Assembly: GCA_003963365.1 (NCBI GenBank)
Contig: RXJG01000004.1
Span: forward strand, 223,959 to 287,958
Direction: 5' to 3'
DNA from: Sphingobacteriales bacterium
GTDB lineage: Bacteria > Bacteroidota > Bacteroidia > Chitinophagales > Chitinophagaceae
Length of the DNA stretch: 64,000 bases
Positions within the stretch are counted from its first letter, which is position 1. The number at the start of each line of letters is the position of its first letter. The notes beneath the pieces are model-generated. The model was not told the DNA's origin, searched no databases, and saw nothing but the letters and a program-made list of their open reading frames with translations. Shown in pieces: positions 28,460-37,305 of this stretch. The position numbers were made by a program, and so were the translations under genes.

Positions 28460-29770
28460 TTATCCCTCAACTCTCTTAATATCCGCCCCCAAATTCAGTA
28501 ATCGTTTATCAATATACTGGTAACCTCTGTCTATCTGTTCAATATTCTGTATCACACTTTTTCCTTCGGCACTTAATGCAGCAATCAATAAGGATACACC
28601 GGCTCTTATATCTGGGCTGCTCATGGTAATGCCACGGAGTTTTTGTTCTCTTTCTAATCCTATTACTACGGCACGGTGCGGGTCGCATAAAATAATTTGT
28701 GCTCCCATATCAATTAGCTTATCTACAAAGAAAAGGCGGCTTTCAAACATCTTCTGGTGTATGAGTACACTGCCTCTTGCCTGTATAGCGGTTACTAATA
28801 CAATGCTCAGCAAATCCGGCGTAAAGCCCGGCCAGGGATGGTCGTAGATAGTGAGTACACCGCCATCTAAATAACGATGTATCTCGTAAATCTCCTGCGA
28901 AGGAATATGTATATCATCCCCCACATAATTCATTTCAATACCCAGCTGTCGAAATTTATCGGGTATAATACCGAGGTGTTCAATACCCGCATTTTTAATG
29001 GTGATATCACTCTGCGTCATAGCAGCAAGACCGATAAAAGAACCAATCTCAATCATGTCAGGTAACATGCGGTGTGCTGTTCCACTTAGATAATCTACCC
29101 CTTCAATCGTCAACAGGTTACTGCCCACACCACTAATTTTTGCTCCCATGCGGTTGAGCATTTTACAGAGTTGCTGTAAATAGGGCTCGCAGGCGGCATT
29201 GTAAATAGTGGTAGTGCCTTTGGCCATTACAGCGGCCATTACAATATTGGCGGTACCGGTAACACTGGGTTCATCAAGCAGCAAATTAATACCATGCAGG
29301 TTACCGGCTTCTATATGAAAGAATCCATCTTCGGGATGATAGGTAAACTCACCACCGAGTTTTTCAAAAGCAATGATATGGGTATCTAATCTTCTTCTTC
29401 CAATTTTATCACCGCCGGGTTTGGGGATGAAGGCTTTTTTATAACGGGCCAGCATGGGTCCGGCTAACATAACGGAACCACGTAGCCGTCCACTTTTCTT
29501 TTTAAATTTTTCGCTGTGCAAATAATCAATATTCACTTCATCTGCCTGGAAGATGCAAGTATCTCTGGTGGGCCGATCAATCTTTACATCCATTTCTCCC
29601 AATAATTCTATCAAGAGATTTACATCAAGTATATCGGGAATATTGGTGATGGTTACTTTTTCCGGCGTTAATAATACGGCGGAGATGATTTGTAATGCTT
29701 CGTTCTTTGCTCCCTGGGGAATGATTTCTCCGCTTAATTTTTTGCCGCCTCTAACTTCAAAAGATTGCAT
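28460..29770 (-). CDS. murA: UDP-N-acetylglucosamine 1-carboxyvinyltransferase (Asp-type active site)
   Basis: 436 residues, the standard MurA length. It starts with FEVRGGKKLSGEI and has the UDP-GlcNAc-binding QGAKNEAL segment, GPMLARY and the C-terminal RGYQYIDKRL. MurA transfers enolpyruvate from PEP to UDP-GlcNAc, the first committed step of peptidoglycan synthesis. The active-site loop reads KPGGDKIGRR, with Asp121 where E. coli has Cys115. Cys-to-Asp MurA is active but not alkylated by fosfomycin, so intrinsic fosfomycin tolerance is predicted. Confidence 0.92.
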   Translation of the reverse strand: MQSFEVRGGKKLSGEIIPQGAKNEALQIISAVLLTPEKVTITNIPDILDVNLLIELLGEMDVKIDRPTRDTCIFQADEVNIDYLHSEKFKKKSGRLRGSVMLAGPMLARYKKAFIPKPGGDKIGRRRLDTHIIAFEKLGGEFTYHPEDGFFHIEAGNLHGINLLLDEPSVTGTANIVMAAVMAKGTTTIYNAACEPYLQQLCKMLNRMGAKISGVGSNLLTIEGVDYLSGTAHRMLPDMIEIGSFIGLAAMTQSDITIKNAGIEHLGIIPDKFRQLGIEMNYVGDDIHIPSQEIYEIHRYLDGGVLTIYDHPWPGFTPDLLSIVLVTAIQARGSVLIHQKMFESRLFFVDKLIDMGAQIILCDPHRAVVIGLEREQKLRGITMSSPDIRAGVSLLIAALSAEGKSVIQNIEQIDRGYQYIDKRLLNLGADIKRVEG

Positions 29771-29829
29771 GTTCTGGTTTTTGGTTTTTTTTGTTGACAG
29801 AAGCAGTCCTTAATTTGTAGAACCTGCTT

Positions 29830-29857
29830 GTTACTTTTTTTCCGCAAAAAAAGTAAC
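29830..29857. repeat. Perfect 12-bp inverted repeat between murA and the DUF4290 gene
   Basis: GTTAC plus seven T pairs exactly with seven A plus GTAAC around a 4-base CCGC loop. A further A-rich run follows it on the plus strand. The element lies 60 bp upstream of murA and is not followed by T on the minus strand, so it is not an obvious terminator for either neighbour. Similar hairpins recur in Bacteroidota intergenic regions. The rest of the 29771-30031 gap contains no gene. Confidence 0.55.
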
Positions 29858-30031
29858 CAAAAAAGCCGCCCGAAAATCCCGCCTGACCGTACGGGCAGGG
29901 ATATACAACACGTTTTCGGGATATAGCCCTGATGAAGCTTTTGTACTACTGTTGCTTCAGCAGATAAACCATGTTGAGCATGTTTTGCTGAATATAGTTT
30001 TATGGCTTACTGGTGCAATATAAAATTAAAA

Positions 30032-30059
30032 AGGGTTATCCGGTTTCCCGAATAACCCT
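30032..30059 (-). terminator. Terminator after the DUF4290 gene
   Basis: An AGGGTTAT/ATAACCCT stem extended by CGG/CCG around one mismatch. On the minus strand it is followed by TTTTTAATTTT, about 20 bp past the stop at 30081. Confidence 0.75.
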
Positions 30060-30080
30060 AAGAATTTATTAGCCGATGAA

Positions 30081-30782
30081 TTAATATCTCTTTTTCTTGA
30101 ACTGCTGCTTACCACCGCCGCGGCCCTGGTTGTTATCTCTGCCGCCACGATTTTGATAATGTCCGCCACCGCCGCCATGACGTTTATTATCTCTTCCGCC
30201 TCTGCGGTAATCATCCCTGATATCCCTGTCACGACTAACACCACTTGAGTGTTTTACAAATGGTTTGTTGGTAAATTCCAGCTGACCTTCGGTAATAGCT
30301 GTTAACTCACTTTGTATGGCATCATCATGCACTAATTCTTTATGCCAGTTGCTGTAGGCTAACTTCATGTAATAAGCAATGGAATTAGCAAAGCCCTGTT
30401 TCTTCTCCTGGTTTTCTTCTGCCAATGCTTTATTGATGACTACTTCAATATTTTTACCTAAGTGATTGAACTTGGGATAACGCTTGGGATAAGGTAAGCG
30501 GTGAGGCTTTGCCTTTAATGTTTCCCTGGTGGGGATAGGATAGGGGCTTTCCACATCCAGTTTAAAATCGGATACTAAAAACAGATGATCCCAAAGTTTA
30601 TGACGAAAATCTTCCACATTCTTCAAATGAGGGTTGAGGAAGCCCATCAGTTCAATTAATGCCTGTGCATTGCGCTGACGTTTTTCTTTGTCCTCAATCG
30701 TTAATAAATAATCCACCATCTTTTGAATATGTCTGCCATATTCTCTCATTATCAGATGGGGTCTGGCTGTATTGTATTCCAT
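30081..30782 (-). CDS. DUF4290 protein with an RGG-rich tail
   Basis: 233 residues. The first ~180 match the Bacteroidota DUF4290 family (EYNTARPHLIMREYGRHIQ, HKLWDHLFLVSDF, YPIPTRE). The last ~50 are low-complexity Gly/Arg/Asn with several RGG units ending in KKKRY, a composition typical of RNA-binding tails. The gene is cytoplasmic, with no signal peptide. Its function is unknown; the tail suggests nucleic-acid binding (inference). Confidence 0.75.
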   Translation of the reverse strand: MEYNTARPHLIMREYGRHIQKMVDYLLTIEDKEKRQRNAQALIELMGFLNPHLKNVEDFRHKLWDHLFLVSDFKLDVESPYPIPTRETLKAKPHRLPYPKRYPKFNHLGKNIEVVINKALAEENQEKKQGFANSIAYYMKLAYSNWHKELVHDDAIQSELTAITEGQLEFTNKPFVKHSSGVSRDRDIRDDYRRGGRDNKRHGGGGGHYQNRGGRDNNQGRGGGKQQFKKKRY

Positions 30783-30922
30783 AATTGTAAATGCAAACGT
30801 ACGGAAAAAAGTTTGTGGTTTGTAGTTTATGGTTTATAGTTGCTTGTTACTGGTTGTTGACCGGCATTAACCGGAAGATGGGTCATTGACTGTTGACCAT
30901 TTAAGCCCCATGAAAAAATAAA

Positions 30923-30946
30923 GACCGCCTATTTTAGCAGACGGCC
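30923..30946 (-). terminator. Terminator after the T9SS metalloprotease gene
   Basis: GGCCGTC/GGCGGTC stem on the minus strand (G-U pairs make it complete only in that orientation) followed by TTTATTTTTT, about 70 bp past the stop at 31017. Confidence 0.6.
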
Positions 30947-31016
30947 TTTTGTGGTTCAGAGGTACTTGTACTGTAGAGTACGGATTAAGACATATCTTCC
31001 CTTGTAGGTATAAGCC

Positions 31017-32642
31017 TTATTGTTTCATGAATTTTTCAGTCCATTTTTCACCGCTGCTAACAACCTGCAGAAAATACATTCCATGTGCAGCGTTGTTTAA
31101 GCTGATGCGGGTGGTGCCGTTTTTAAGTACACCAGAGGCAACTACCTTACCACTGATGTCGGCAATATGGTACTGGTATTGATTATCGCTGATTACTACC
31201 AGTTCATTACTGATATTGTTACCTACCAGGTTAAACCTGTTTCCTGTAGCAATTCCCTTTAAGGAAACCGTGTTTGAATAGTAAGTCACATCGGCAGCAG
31301 TAACTGCTTTAATACGATAGTAAGTGTTTCTGCTGTCGAATGGTTTATTGGCAAATCTGCGGGCATTACCATCCAGCACATAAAGTGTAGTATAGTTTTG
31401 TCCGTCTTTTGATTGCTCAACCGTTATATTTTTTATCGGTTCATCGGCTATAATTTTCCAGCTTAGCTGGTGTTCATTGTTTTGGGTTATACCGGAAAGA
31501 TCAAAAGAATAGATTGGTAAACCACTGGTGATGACGTAGCTTCCGTTCAAAGTATAACCACCCACAATACCATAAATAGAAGGAGTATAGGCATTGGTAG
31601 TATTATTTACAGACAGGTAATAAGAACCGGCTGTAAGCGTAGTATCAATGGTTGCATCTAAAGTAGTGGCGGATACGTATGTTTTTAATAAGGTACCAGT
31701 ACTTTTGTACAGGTTCACCATAATATCAAGGTTAGCACCCAAATTATTATTTCCGGTATTGAAAGGGACAGCACTTAGTTTAAATGTTCCGCTGGCAGGC
31801 ATAATAAATGAATAGAAGTCAACATCAGTATTATAATTGATTAATGAACTTTGAGAAAAAGCCTGCGTAGCTTGTGAAAAACTAATAGTAGCAGCACTAT
31901 CTTTAGTATTACCAACATCATCTATACGATAACCCGTACCGTTGGTGGTGACATTGGAAATAATGCTCATATCATCCTGGGAGCTGTTACAACCAAGTGT
32001 ACTGCTGGATCCGTTATACCATACAGAAAGTGTTTTATAATAACTCTTTCCCATGATGGGTGCCCAGCTCAGTTGCCCGGTTCCCGTACCGGGATTATAT
32101 TCTGTATTTAAAGTGCAATCTGCATTAAACTTACTCTGGTGATTTAACCCCAGTGTATGGCCAGCTTCATGTGAAGCGGCGTCGGCACAAAGATTTGGAT
32201 CACCATTAGCCAACAGGCTGGAGAATACAAATGCCGGCACTCCATTTCCCCAACGGAAAGAACCAACATAAGACACACCACCTGCCATACCATACCATTG
32301 GTAAGTAGGGGTAACAATCACCCGGATGCGTTTGTTGGCAGGTGCCGCTGCATACACAGCAGAGTCGGTTGTTACATTGATATTAAAAGGGCGGTAATCT
32401 TCCGCCACTTTATTAAAGAATACAGTTATTTGTGCATCGGTATAATTAGGTGATGCACACACCAGAGTGCTACCACTGTTCCAGTAAGGAGTGGTAACGG
32501 TTTCTCCATCAAAATCTAAATAGATTGTAGGTTGTGCCGATGGAAAGCTGTTCAACTTTGGTCCCGGGTTCTGGGCATTAAGGGTAGTACTAATGCCGGT
32601 AACCGCAAGCAACCAAACCAAAAGCGTAAATGATGTTTTCAT
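31017..32642 (-). CDS. Secreted zinc metalloprotease with a T9SS type A sorting domain
   Basis: 541 residues with a signal peptide ending LNAQ. The catalytic domain carries the metzincin site ASHEAGHTLGLNHQ (about residues 155-168) and follows a YLDFDGETV start common in this family. A pre-peptidase-like beta domain (about 245-370) and a fibronectin-like stretch follow. The C-terminus is a type IX sorting domain (GMYFLQVVSSGEKWTEKFMK). It should be exported by T9SS and released or anchored at the surface. It is probably a single-gene transcript. Confidence 0.85.
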   Translation of the reverse strand: MKTSFTLLVWLLAVTGISTTLNAQNPGPKLNSFPSAQPTIYLDFDGETVTTPYWNSGSTLVCASPNYTDAQITVFFNKVAEDYRPFNINVTTDSAVYAAAPANKRIRVIVTPTYQWYGMAGGVSYVGSFRWGNGVPAFVFSSLLANGDPNLCADAASHEAGHTLGLNHQSKFNADCTLNTEYNPGTGTGQLSWAPIMGKSYYKTLSVWYNGSSSTLGCNSSQDDMSIISNVTTNGTGYRIDDVGNTKDSAATISFSQATQAFSQSSLINYNTDVDFYSFIMPASGTFKLSAVPFNTGNNNLGANLDIMVNLYKSTGTLLKTYVSATTLDATIDTTLTAGSYYLSVNNTTNAYTPSIYGIVGGYTLNGSYVITSGLPIYSFDLSGITQNNEHQLSWKIIADEPIKNITVEQSKDGQNYTTLYVLDGNARRFANKPFDSRNTYYRIKAVTAADVTYYSNTVSLKGIATGNRFNLVGNNISNELVVISDNQYQYHIADISGKVVASGVLKNGTTRISLNNAAHGMYFLQVVSSGEKWTEKFMKQ

Positions 32643-32778
32643 AAACGTGGATTTTGTGGTTTTGAATAGGGTTGATTCTTTTACAGGTTACGGATTAGTT
32701 CTCTTAGGGTATATACGGATTAAAAACGGGCACAGTCTGTCAAATTACAAGTACAAGTACAAAACAGACTACTCTGAA

Positions 32779-33243
32779 TTAGTCTTGAATTAATTCACTG
32801 AGATTTTTTTTCTGCCAGGCATAATTTCCTGCATCATCCTTTTCCAGCATAATGATATCCTTACTTTGATGGTTAAGGATGGCGCCGGTATACATAACCG
32901 AACCGTCCTGTAAGGTAACCTTGCTGATGGTGAGCAATGCACCGGGGTAATTGGTACATTTCATCGTGAAAGTTTGCAGGTTGGGTTGCTGTTCATTTGT
33001 TACCACCTGGCCAACTAACTGTAAGTTGCCGGCGAACCTGATACTTGTGCCCTTTCCTGTCGGAAGCGAAAACAGGTTTTGAATCTGGTTGGTGGTGATG
33101 GAAATACGTTCTGCAGCTGAAGAAAATAAGGTTTTTTTATTTACTTCTTTTTCTTTGGCAGAACGAAAATTAATTTCCTGGGAAAACGAATGCAGGGATA
33201 GCAGGCATACAGCCAGTGCTGTGGATAGCAGTTTGCGTTTCAT
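32779..33243 (-). CDS. Exported protein of unknown function
   Basis: 154 residues with a clear signal peptide (cleavage near SFSQ). The mature part is beta-rich with no recognised motif; it has one cysteine. It lies 136 bp upstream of the T9SS metalloprotease in the same direction. The pairing could be functional (chaperone or inhibitor), but nothing in the sequence proves it. Confidence 0.6.
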   Translation of the reverse strand: MKRKLLSTALAVCLLSLHSFSQEINFRSAKEKEVNKKTLFSSAAERISITTNQIQNLFSLPTGKGTSIRFAGNLQLVGQVVTNEQQPNLQTFTMKCTNYPGALLTISKVTLQDGSVMYTGAILNHQSKDIIMLEKDDAGNYAWQKKNLSELIQD

Positions 33244-33443
33244 AGAATATCAGTTTTTCGTTCTAGAGTATTGGATTACGATTATAAAAATATAAATGCC
33301 ATTTATATTTCCATGTAGTATTTTTTCTACTTTCAAATTTTCAGGGTGTTTAAACGGGGAGAAAATAAAAATTGAGTACTGGTACTCGCAATAATCTCGT
33401 AGAGTTACTATTTAAACTGGTAATGTTTACATCTAAAAAAGGA

Positions 33444-33467
33444 GGGGCTCCCTAAAAAAGGAGCCCC
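33444..33467 (-). terminator. Strong hairpin in a 640-bp gene-free stretch
   Basis: A perfect GGGGCTCC/GGAGCCCC 8-bp stem with an A-rich loop. On the minus strand it is followed by CCTTTTTT, which makes it a good terminator for a minus-strand transcript, yet no protein gene lies upstream of it on that strand before the divergent gene at 33884. The rest of 33244-33883 holds only short stop-filled frames. Confidence 0.45.
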
Positions 33468-33862
33468 GTTTCCAAAACCCACTAAGTAAAACCCTCTTTC
33501 AACAGACACTGTTTGCAAACAGCAACTGATAATATTTTATAGCAGTAGCATTAAAAAATAAATAGGCTCCTGTAACAGGCATGTATTCATTGATGATACT
33601 GCAGAAGTATCAAAACGCTGTATGTAAAAAAAATTGAGTGGAAGAAAAAGTGTAAGTGTACAGTTTATTCATAAGCGTATTCGTTGGTTTAATACAAATT
33701 TATTTTAGCTATGTGATTTTTAAAAGAGTATATATTCCTGATTTTCGATAGTAGTAATGCGTAGAAAGATTTTGCCGGTATATTAAGGCTATAAATTTTT
33801 TTAATGCGGGGTGGTAAATTAATAGGAGCATTTATAACTATTGCCAAAAACACTTATTCAGT

Positions 33863-33870
33863 TACTTTTG
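33863..33870 (+). promoter_or_regulatory. Bacteroidota -7 box before the glycosyltransferase gene
   Basis: TACTTTTG matches TAnnTTTG, with TTG at 33841 at about the expected -33 spacing. The ATG at 33884 is 14 bp downstream, which would give a very short leader. Confidence 0.5.
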
Positions 33871-33883
33871 CAGGCGTTTCATT

Positions 33884-35011
33884 ATGCGTATAGCAGTCAA
33901 TACACGGTTTTTGCTGAAAAATTACCTGGAAGGATATGGTTTCTTTATACAGGAAACTATTCGCAGAATTGTATTGGCGCATCCTGAACATGAATTTATT
34001 TTTTTGTTTGACCGCCCGTTTGAACAAGAATTTATTTACGCATCCAATATTACCCCGGTAGTCATAGGTCCGCCGGCAAGGCATCCTGTTTTATGGAAGT
34101 TATGGTATGATTATAAAGTGCCGGCTGCTTTACGAAAATATAAAGCAGATGTATTTGTAAGTGCCGATGGTTTTGCATCCTTACGCACAAAGATTCCGCA
34201 ATGTGTGGTGATGCATGATTTATCGTTTCTGCATTACCCGACGTTTATAAAAAAATTACACCTCATTTATTTAAAAAATCAACAGCCAAAATTTGCTGCA
34301 AAGGCAAAATTGGTGGCAACAGTTTCCGAATACTCCAAAAAAGATATTGAACAGAATTTTAGTATTGGTGCAGATAAAATAAAAGTGGTATTTAGTGCTG
34401 TAAAAAACGGGTATCACCCTGTTGCAGAAGAAATAAAAGAAAAGATAAAAGCAAGGTATACGGATGGGAAAGAGTATTTTATTTATGTTGGCTCCATTCA
34501 CCCCAGGAAAAATTTGATGAACCTGCTCAAAGCCTTTTCAGTTTTCAAAAAGAAAATGAAGAGCAATATGCAATTAGTAATTGCCGGGAGACTGGCCTGG
34601 AAATTTGATGCATTTACAGAAGGATTAAAAACATACAAATACCGCAAAGAAGTTCACCTGCCGGGTTATTTACCACAGGAGGAATTAATTGAACTTACAG
34701 CATCTGCCTATGCGATGGTTTATCCATCTTTATTTGAAGGATTTGGCGTTCCACCGCTGGAGGCTATGATGTGTGAAGTACCCGTTATTACTTCTGCTGT
34801 AAGTTCCATGCCAGAAATATATGGTGATGCGGCCCTGTATGCTAATCCTGAAAGCTTTGACGATATAGCCGACAAAATGATGTTACTGTATAAAGATGAG
34901 CAACTGCGCACTAATTTAATTGTAAAAGGAAAATTACAGGCAAATAAGTACAGTTGGGATAAAACCGCCGCATTATTGTGGAATTGTATAGAGGAAACGA
35001 TGAAAGCATAA
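33884..35011 (+). CDS. GT4-family glycosyltransferase
   Basis: 375 residues without a signal peptide. The GT-B fold shows the C-terminal donor site: FIYVGSIHPRKNL, LVIAGRLAW and the E-x7-E motif EGFGVPPLEAMMCEVPVIT. The start MRIAVNTRFLLKNYLEGYG is typical of GT4 enzymes acting on cell-surface polysaccharides. The donor and acceptor are unknown. The next gene, gldC, has its own -7 box. Confidence 0.85.
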   Translation: MRIAVNTRFLLKNYLEGYGFFIQETIRRIVLAHPEHEFIFLFDRPFEQEFIYASNITPVVIGPPARHPVLWKLWYDYKVPAALRKYKADVFVSADGFASLRTKIPQCVVMHDLSFLHYPTFIKKLHLIYLKNQQPKFAAKAKLVATVSEYSKKDIEQNFSIGADKIKVVFSAVKNGYHPVAEEIKEKIKARYTDGKEYFIYVGSIHPRKNLMNLLKAFSVFKKKMKSNMQLVIAGRLAWKFDAFTEGLKTYKYRKEVHLPGYLPQEELIELTASAYAMVYPSLFEGFGVPPLEAMMCEVPVITSAVSSMPEIYGDAALYANPESFDDIADKMMLLYKDEQLRTNLIVKGKLQANKYSWDKTAALLWNCIEETMKA

Positions 35012-35015
35012 CCCT

Positions 35016-35023
35016 TACCTTTG
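35016..35023 (+). promoter_or_regulatory. Bacteroidota -7 box before gldC
   Basis: TACCTTTG matches TAnnTTTG, 22 bp before the gldC ATG. It may drive gldC and the yqeY and cvpA genes behind it. Confidence 0.45.
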
Positions 35024-35045
35024 CCAAACTTTTTAATGTATCACT

Positions 35046-35393
35046 ATGCACAACAGTAAAATAACAATAGATGTAATGCTTGATCCTGATCGGGTACCCG
35101 AAGCCATCAGCTGGAATGCCACCGACAGTACAGCGGATATGGATCAGAAAGCAAAAGCCATGATGGTTTCCTTTTGGGACGGGGCTGATAAAGCCGCCCT
35201 TCGTATAGACCTGTGGACAAAAGATATGATGGTGGATGAAATGGGCGATTTCTTTTATCAAACATTAATGACTATGGCCGATACTTTTGGAAGAGCAACG
35301 GGCCAGCAGGAATTAGTGGGGGATATGAAAAAATTTGCGGATGCTTTTCATAAAAAGTTTGAAGCATTGCAAGTCAAAAATGCAAACAACTAA
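35046..35393 (+). CDS. gldC: Gliding motility-associated protein GldC
   Basis: 115 residues, the family size. The central LRIDLWTKDMMVDEMG and FFYQTLMTMADTFGRATG segments are diagnostic of GldC. It is a cytoplasmic protein conserved across Bacteroidota and implicated in, though not always essential for, gliding; it persists in non-gliding members too. The yqeY gene begins 11 bp downstream, so the genes probably form an operon. Confidence 0.85.
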   Translation: MHNSKITIDVMLDPDRVPEAISWNATDSTADMDQKAKAMMVSFWDGADKAALRIDLWTKDMMVDEMGDFFYQTLMTMADTFGRATGQQELVGDMKKFADAFHKKFEALQVKNANN

Positions 35394-35404
35394 ATACAAA
35401 TAAC

Positions 35405-35857
35405 ATGTCTTTAGAACAAAAAGTTATGGCCGAAATGAAGCCGGCCATGTTAGCCAAAGATGAAAAAGCGTTACGGGGACTGAGGGCTATTAAAGCCGCT
35501 ATTATTTTAGCAAAGACAGCTGAGGGAGCCGGTGGTGTAGTAAAAGAAGAAGATGAAATAAAACTCCTGCAGAAATTAGTAAAGCAACGCAAAGACTCAT
35601 TAGACATTTTTCGTCAGCAGGGAAGAGAAGACTTGGCACAAAAAGAACAGGATGAAATTGAAGTGATAGAAAAATTTCTACCCAAACAATTAAGTGCTGA
35701 TGAATTAAAAGTAGTTGTTCAGCAAATCATTACTGAAACAGGGGCAACTTCTCCAGCGGATATGGGTAAAGTAATGGGTGCTGCCACCAAGGCATTGGCG
35801 GGAAAAGCAGATGGTAAAACAATATCAGCCATTGTAAAAGAGTTATTGAGTAAATAA
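35405..35857 (+). CDS. GatB/YqeY-domain protein
   Basis: 150 residues. It begins MSLEQKVMAEMKPAMLAKDE and includes ALRGLRAIKAAI, KLVKQRKDSLDIF and IEVIEKFLPKQLS, the YqeY signature. The fold matches the tRNA-binding tail of GatB, and a role in tRNA or amidotransferase-related processes is suspected but not settled. It is cytoplasmic. Confidence 0.88.
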   Translation: MSLEQKVMAEMKPAMLAKDEKALRGLRAIKAAIILAKTAEGAGGVVKEEDEIKLLQKLVKQRKDSLDIFRQQGREDLAQKEQDEIEVIEKFLPKQLSADELKVVVQQIITETGATSPADMGKVMGAATKALAGKADGKTISAIVKELLSK

Positions 35858-35863
35858 GTTCGG

Positions 35864-36403
35864 GTGATCATTGATATCATTTATATTATTCTGCTGGCAA
35901 TGGCCTTTTTTAAAGGTATCCGGAAGGGTTTGGTACTGGCTATATTTTCAATCGTTGCGTTTATAGTAGGATTAGCAGCTGCATTAAAACTATCAGTAGT
36001 GGTAGCAGGGTGGTTAGGTGATAGCACTAATCTATCCGCTAAATGGTTGCCGGTAATTTCATTTTTGGGAGTATTTATTGTTGTGGTAGTGATAATCCGC
36101 ACAGCAGGTAAGGTACTTGAATCAACCATAGAGTGGGCTTTTTTAGGATGGGCCAATAAGCTGGGCGGAATTGTGCTGTACGCAGCCGCTTACACTATCA
36201 TATACAGTGTTTTTCTTTTTTATGCTGAAAAACTTAATCTTTTTTCAGTCGAAACGATAAAATCATCGGTCTGTTATTCTTTTATTGAACCATGGGCGCC
36301 AGCCATCATGAACGGAATAGGGGCGGTTATTCCCTGGTTTAAAGATATGTTCATACAGCTTCAAAATTTTTTCGAAAAGGTTTCAGGTAATTTAAAGTCT
36401 TAA
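35864..36403 (+). CDS. CvpA-family membrane protein
   Basis: 179 residues from a GTG start at 35864, 6 bp after the yqeY stop; no ATG fits. There are four hydrophobic segments, with FFKGIRKGLVLAIFSIVAF at the start and a WANKLGGIVLYAAAYTII segment typical of CvpA. E. coli CvpA is needed for colicin V production and bile tolerance. The exact role in this phylum is unknown. Confidence 0.75.
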   Translation: MIIDIIYIILLAMAFFKGIRKGLVLAIFSIVAFIVGLAAALKLSVVVAGWLGDSTNLSAKWLPVISFLGVFIVVVVIIRTAGKVLESTIEWAFLGWANKLGGIVLYAAAYTIIYSVFLFYAEKLNLFSVETIKSSVCYSFIEPWAPAIMNGIGAVIPWFKDMFIQLQNFFEKVSGNLKS

Positions 36404-36491
36404 TTTTCAATAATTAGCTGCCTTTCCCCGATATTTGACGAGAAACAATTATTTTAGCACTGTATTCAGGGAAATATAGCAATTTAAGCGG

Positions 36492-37265
36492 ATGAATTAC
36501 GAGATCAAACAGCTGGATAAATTCAAATACATCGAAGAAGGACAGGGTGAACCGCTGATCCTGTTGCATGGATTATTCGGGGCACTCAGCAACTTCAAAG
36601 ATCTCATTGAATACTTCCGCCATCATTATAGGGTAGTGGTGCCCATGCTGCCTTTGTTTGATCTTGACCTGTTGCATACCAGCGTTGGTGGCCTGCAAAA
36701 ATTTGTACACAAGTTTGTGGAAGCAAAAGGTTATAATGATATTCACCTGCTGGGTAATTCCCTGGGAGGTCATGTGGCACTGGTGCATGTATTGAAGCAT
36801 CCTGAAAAGATCAAATCATTAATTCTTACAGGCAGTTCAGGTTTGTTTGAGAATGGAATGGGTGATACCTACCCCAAACGTGGCGACTACGAATACATCC
36901 GCAAAAAAACAGAATTGACTTTCTATGATCCTGCCACTGCAACCAAAGAACTGGTGGATGAGGTTTATGGTATTGTGAACAACCGCTTAAAAGCCATTAA
37001 GATTATTGCTTTGGCTAAAAGTGCTATCCGTAATAACCTGGGAGATGAATTACAGCAAATAAAACAACCTACTTTACTCATTTGGGGAAATAATGATACC
37101 ATTACTCCTCCTTTTGTAGCTAAGGAGTTTAATAAACTTATCCCGCACTCTGAGCTGCACTTTATTGATAAATGTGGCCATGCTCCGATGATGGAAGTGC
37201 CGGATGAGTTTAACAAAATATTACATGGGTTTCTTACTAAACTCAAACAAACTGTAACCGTCTGA
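36492..37265 (+). CDS. Alpha/beta hydrolase
   Basis: 257 residues. The canonical fold has oxyanion LLHGLFG (about 24-30), nucleophile elbow LLGNSLGGH with Ser90, acidic GNNDTITPP (about 199-207) and the catalytic His in KCGHAPMMEVP (about 229). No signal peptide, so cytoplasmic. The substrate is not evident; MhpC/BioH-like esterases are similar. A CBS-domain gene starts 40 bp downstream. Confidence 0.85.
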   Translation: MNYEIKQLDKFKYIEEGQGEPLILLHGLFGALSNFKDLIEYFRHHYRVVVPMLPLFDLDLLHTSVGGLQKFVHKFVEAKGYNDIHLLGNSLGGHVALVHVLKHPEKIKSLILTGSSGLFENGMGDTYPKRGDYEYIRKKTELTFYDPATATKELVDEVYGIVNNRLKAIKIIALAKSAIRNNLGDELQQIKQPTLLIWGNNDTITPPFVAKEFNKLIPHSELHFIDKCGHAPMMEVPDEFNKILHGFLTKLKQTVTV

Positions 37266-37305
37266 TTTACGTACATGGTATTTCAGTCAGTTTAATTATA
37301 AACAC

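Noticed and set aside
28173..28470. Minus-strand frames rich in Cys, Phe and Tyr
   Set aside because: They have no recognisable motif, no plausible start signal and overlap the plus-strand repeat; composition suggests noise.
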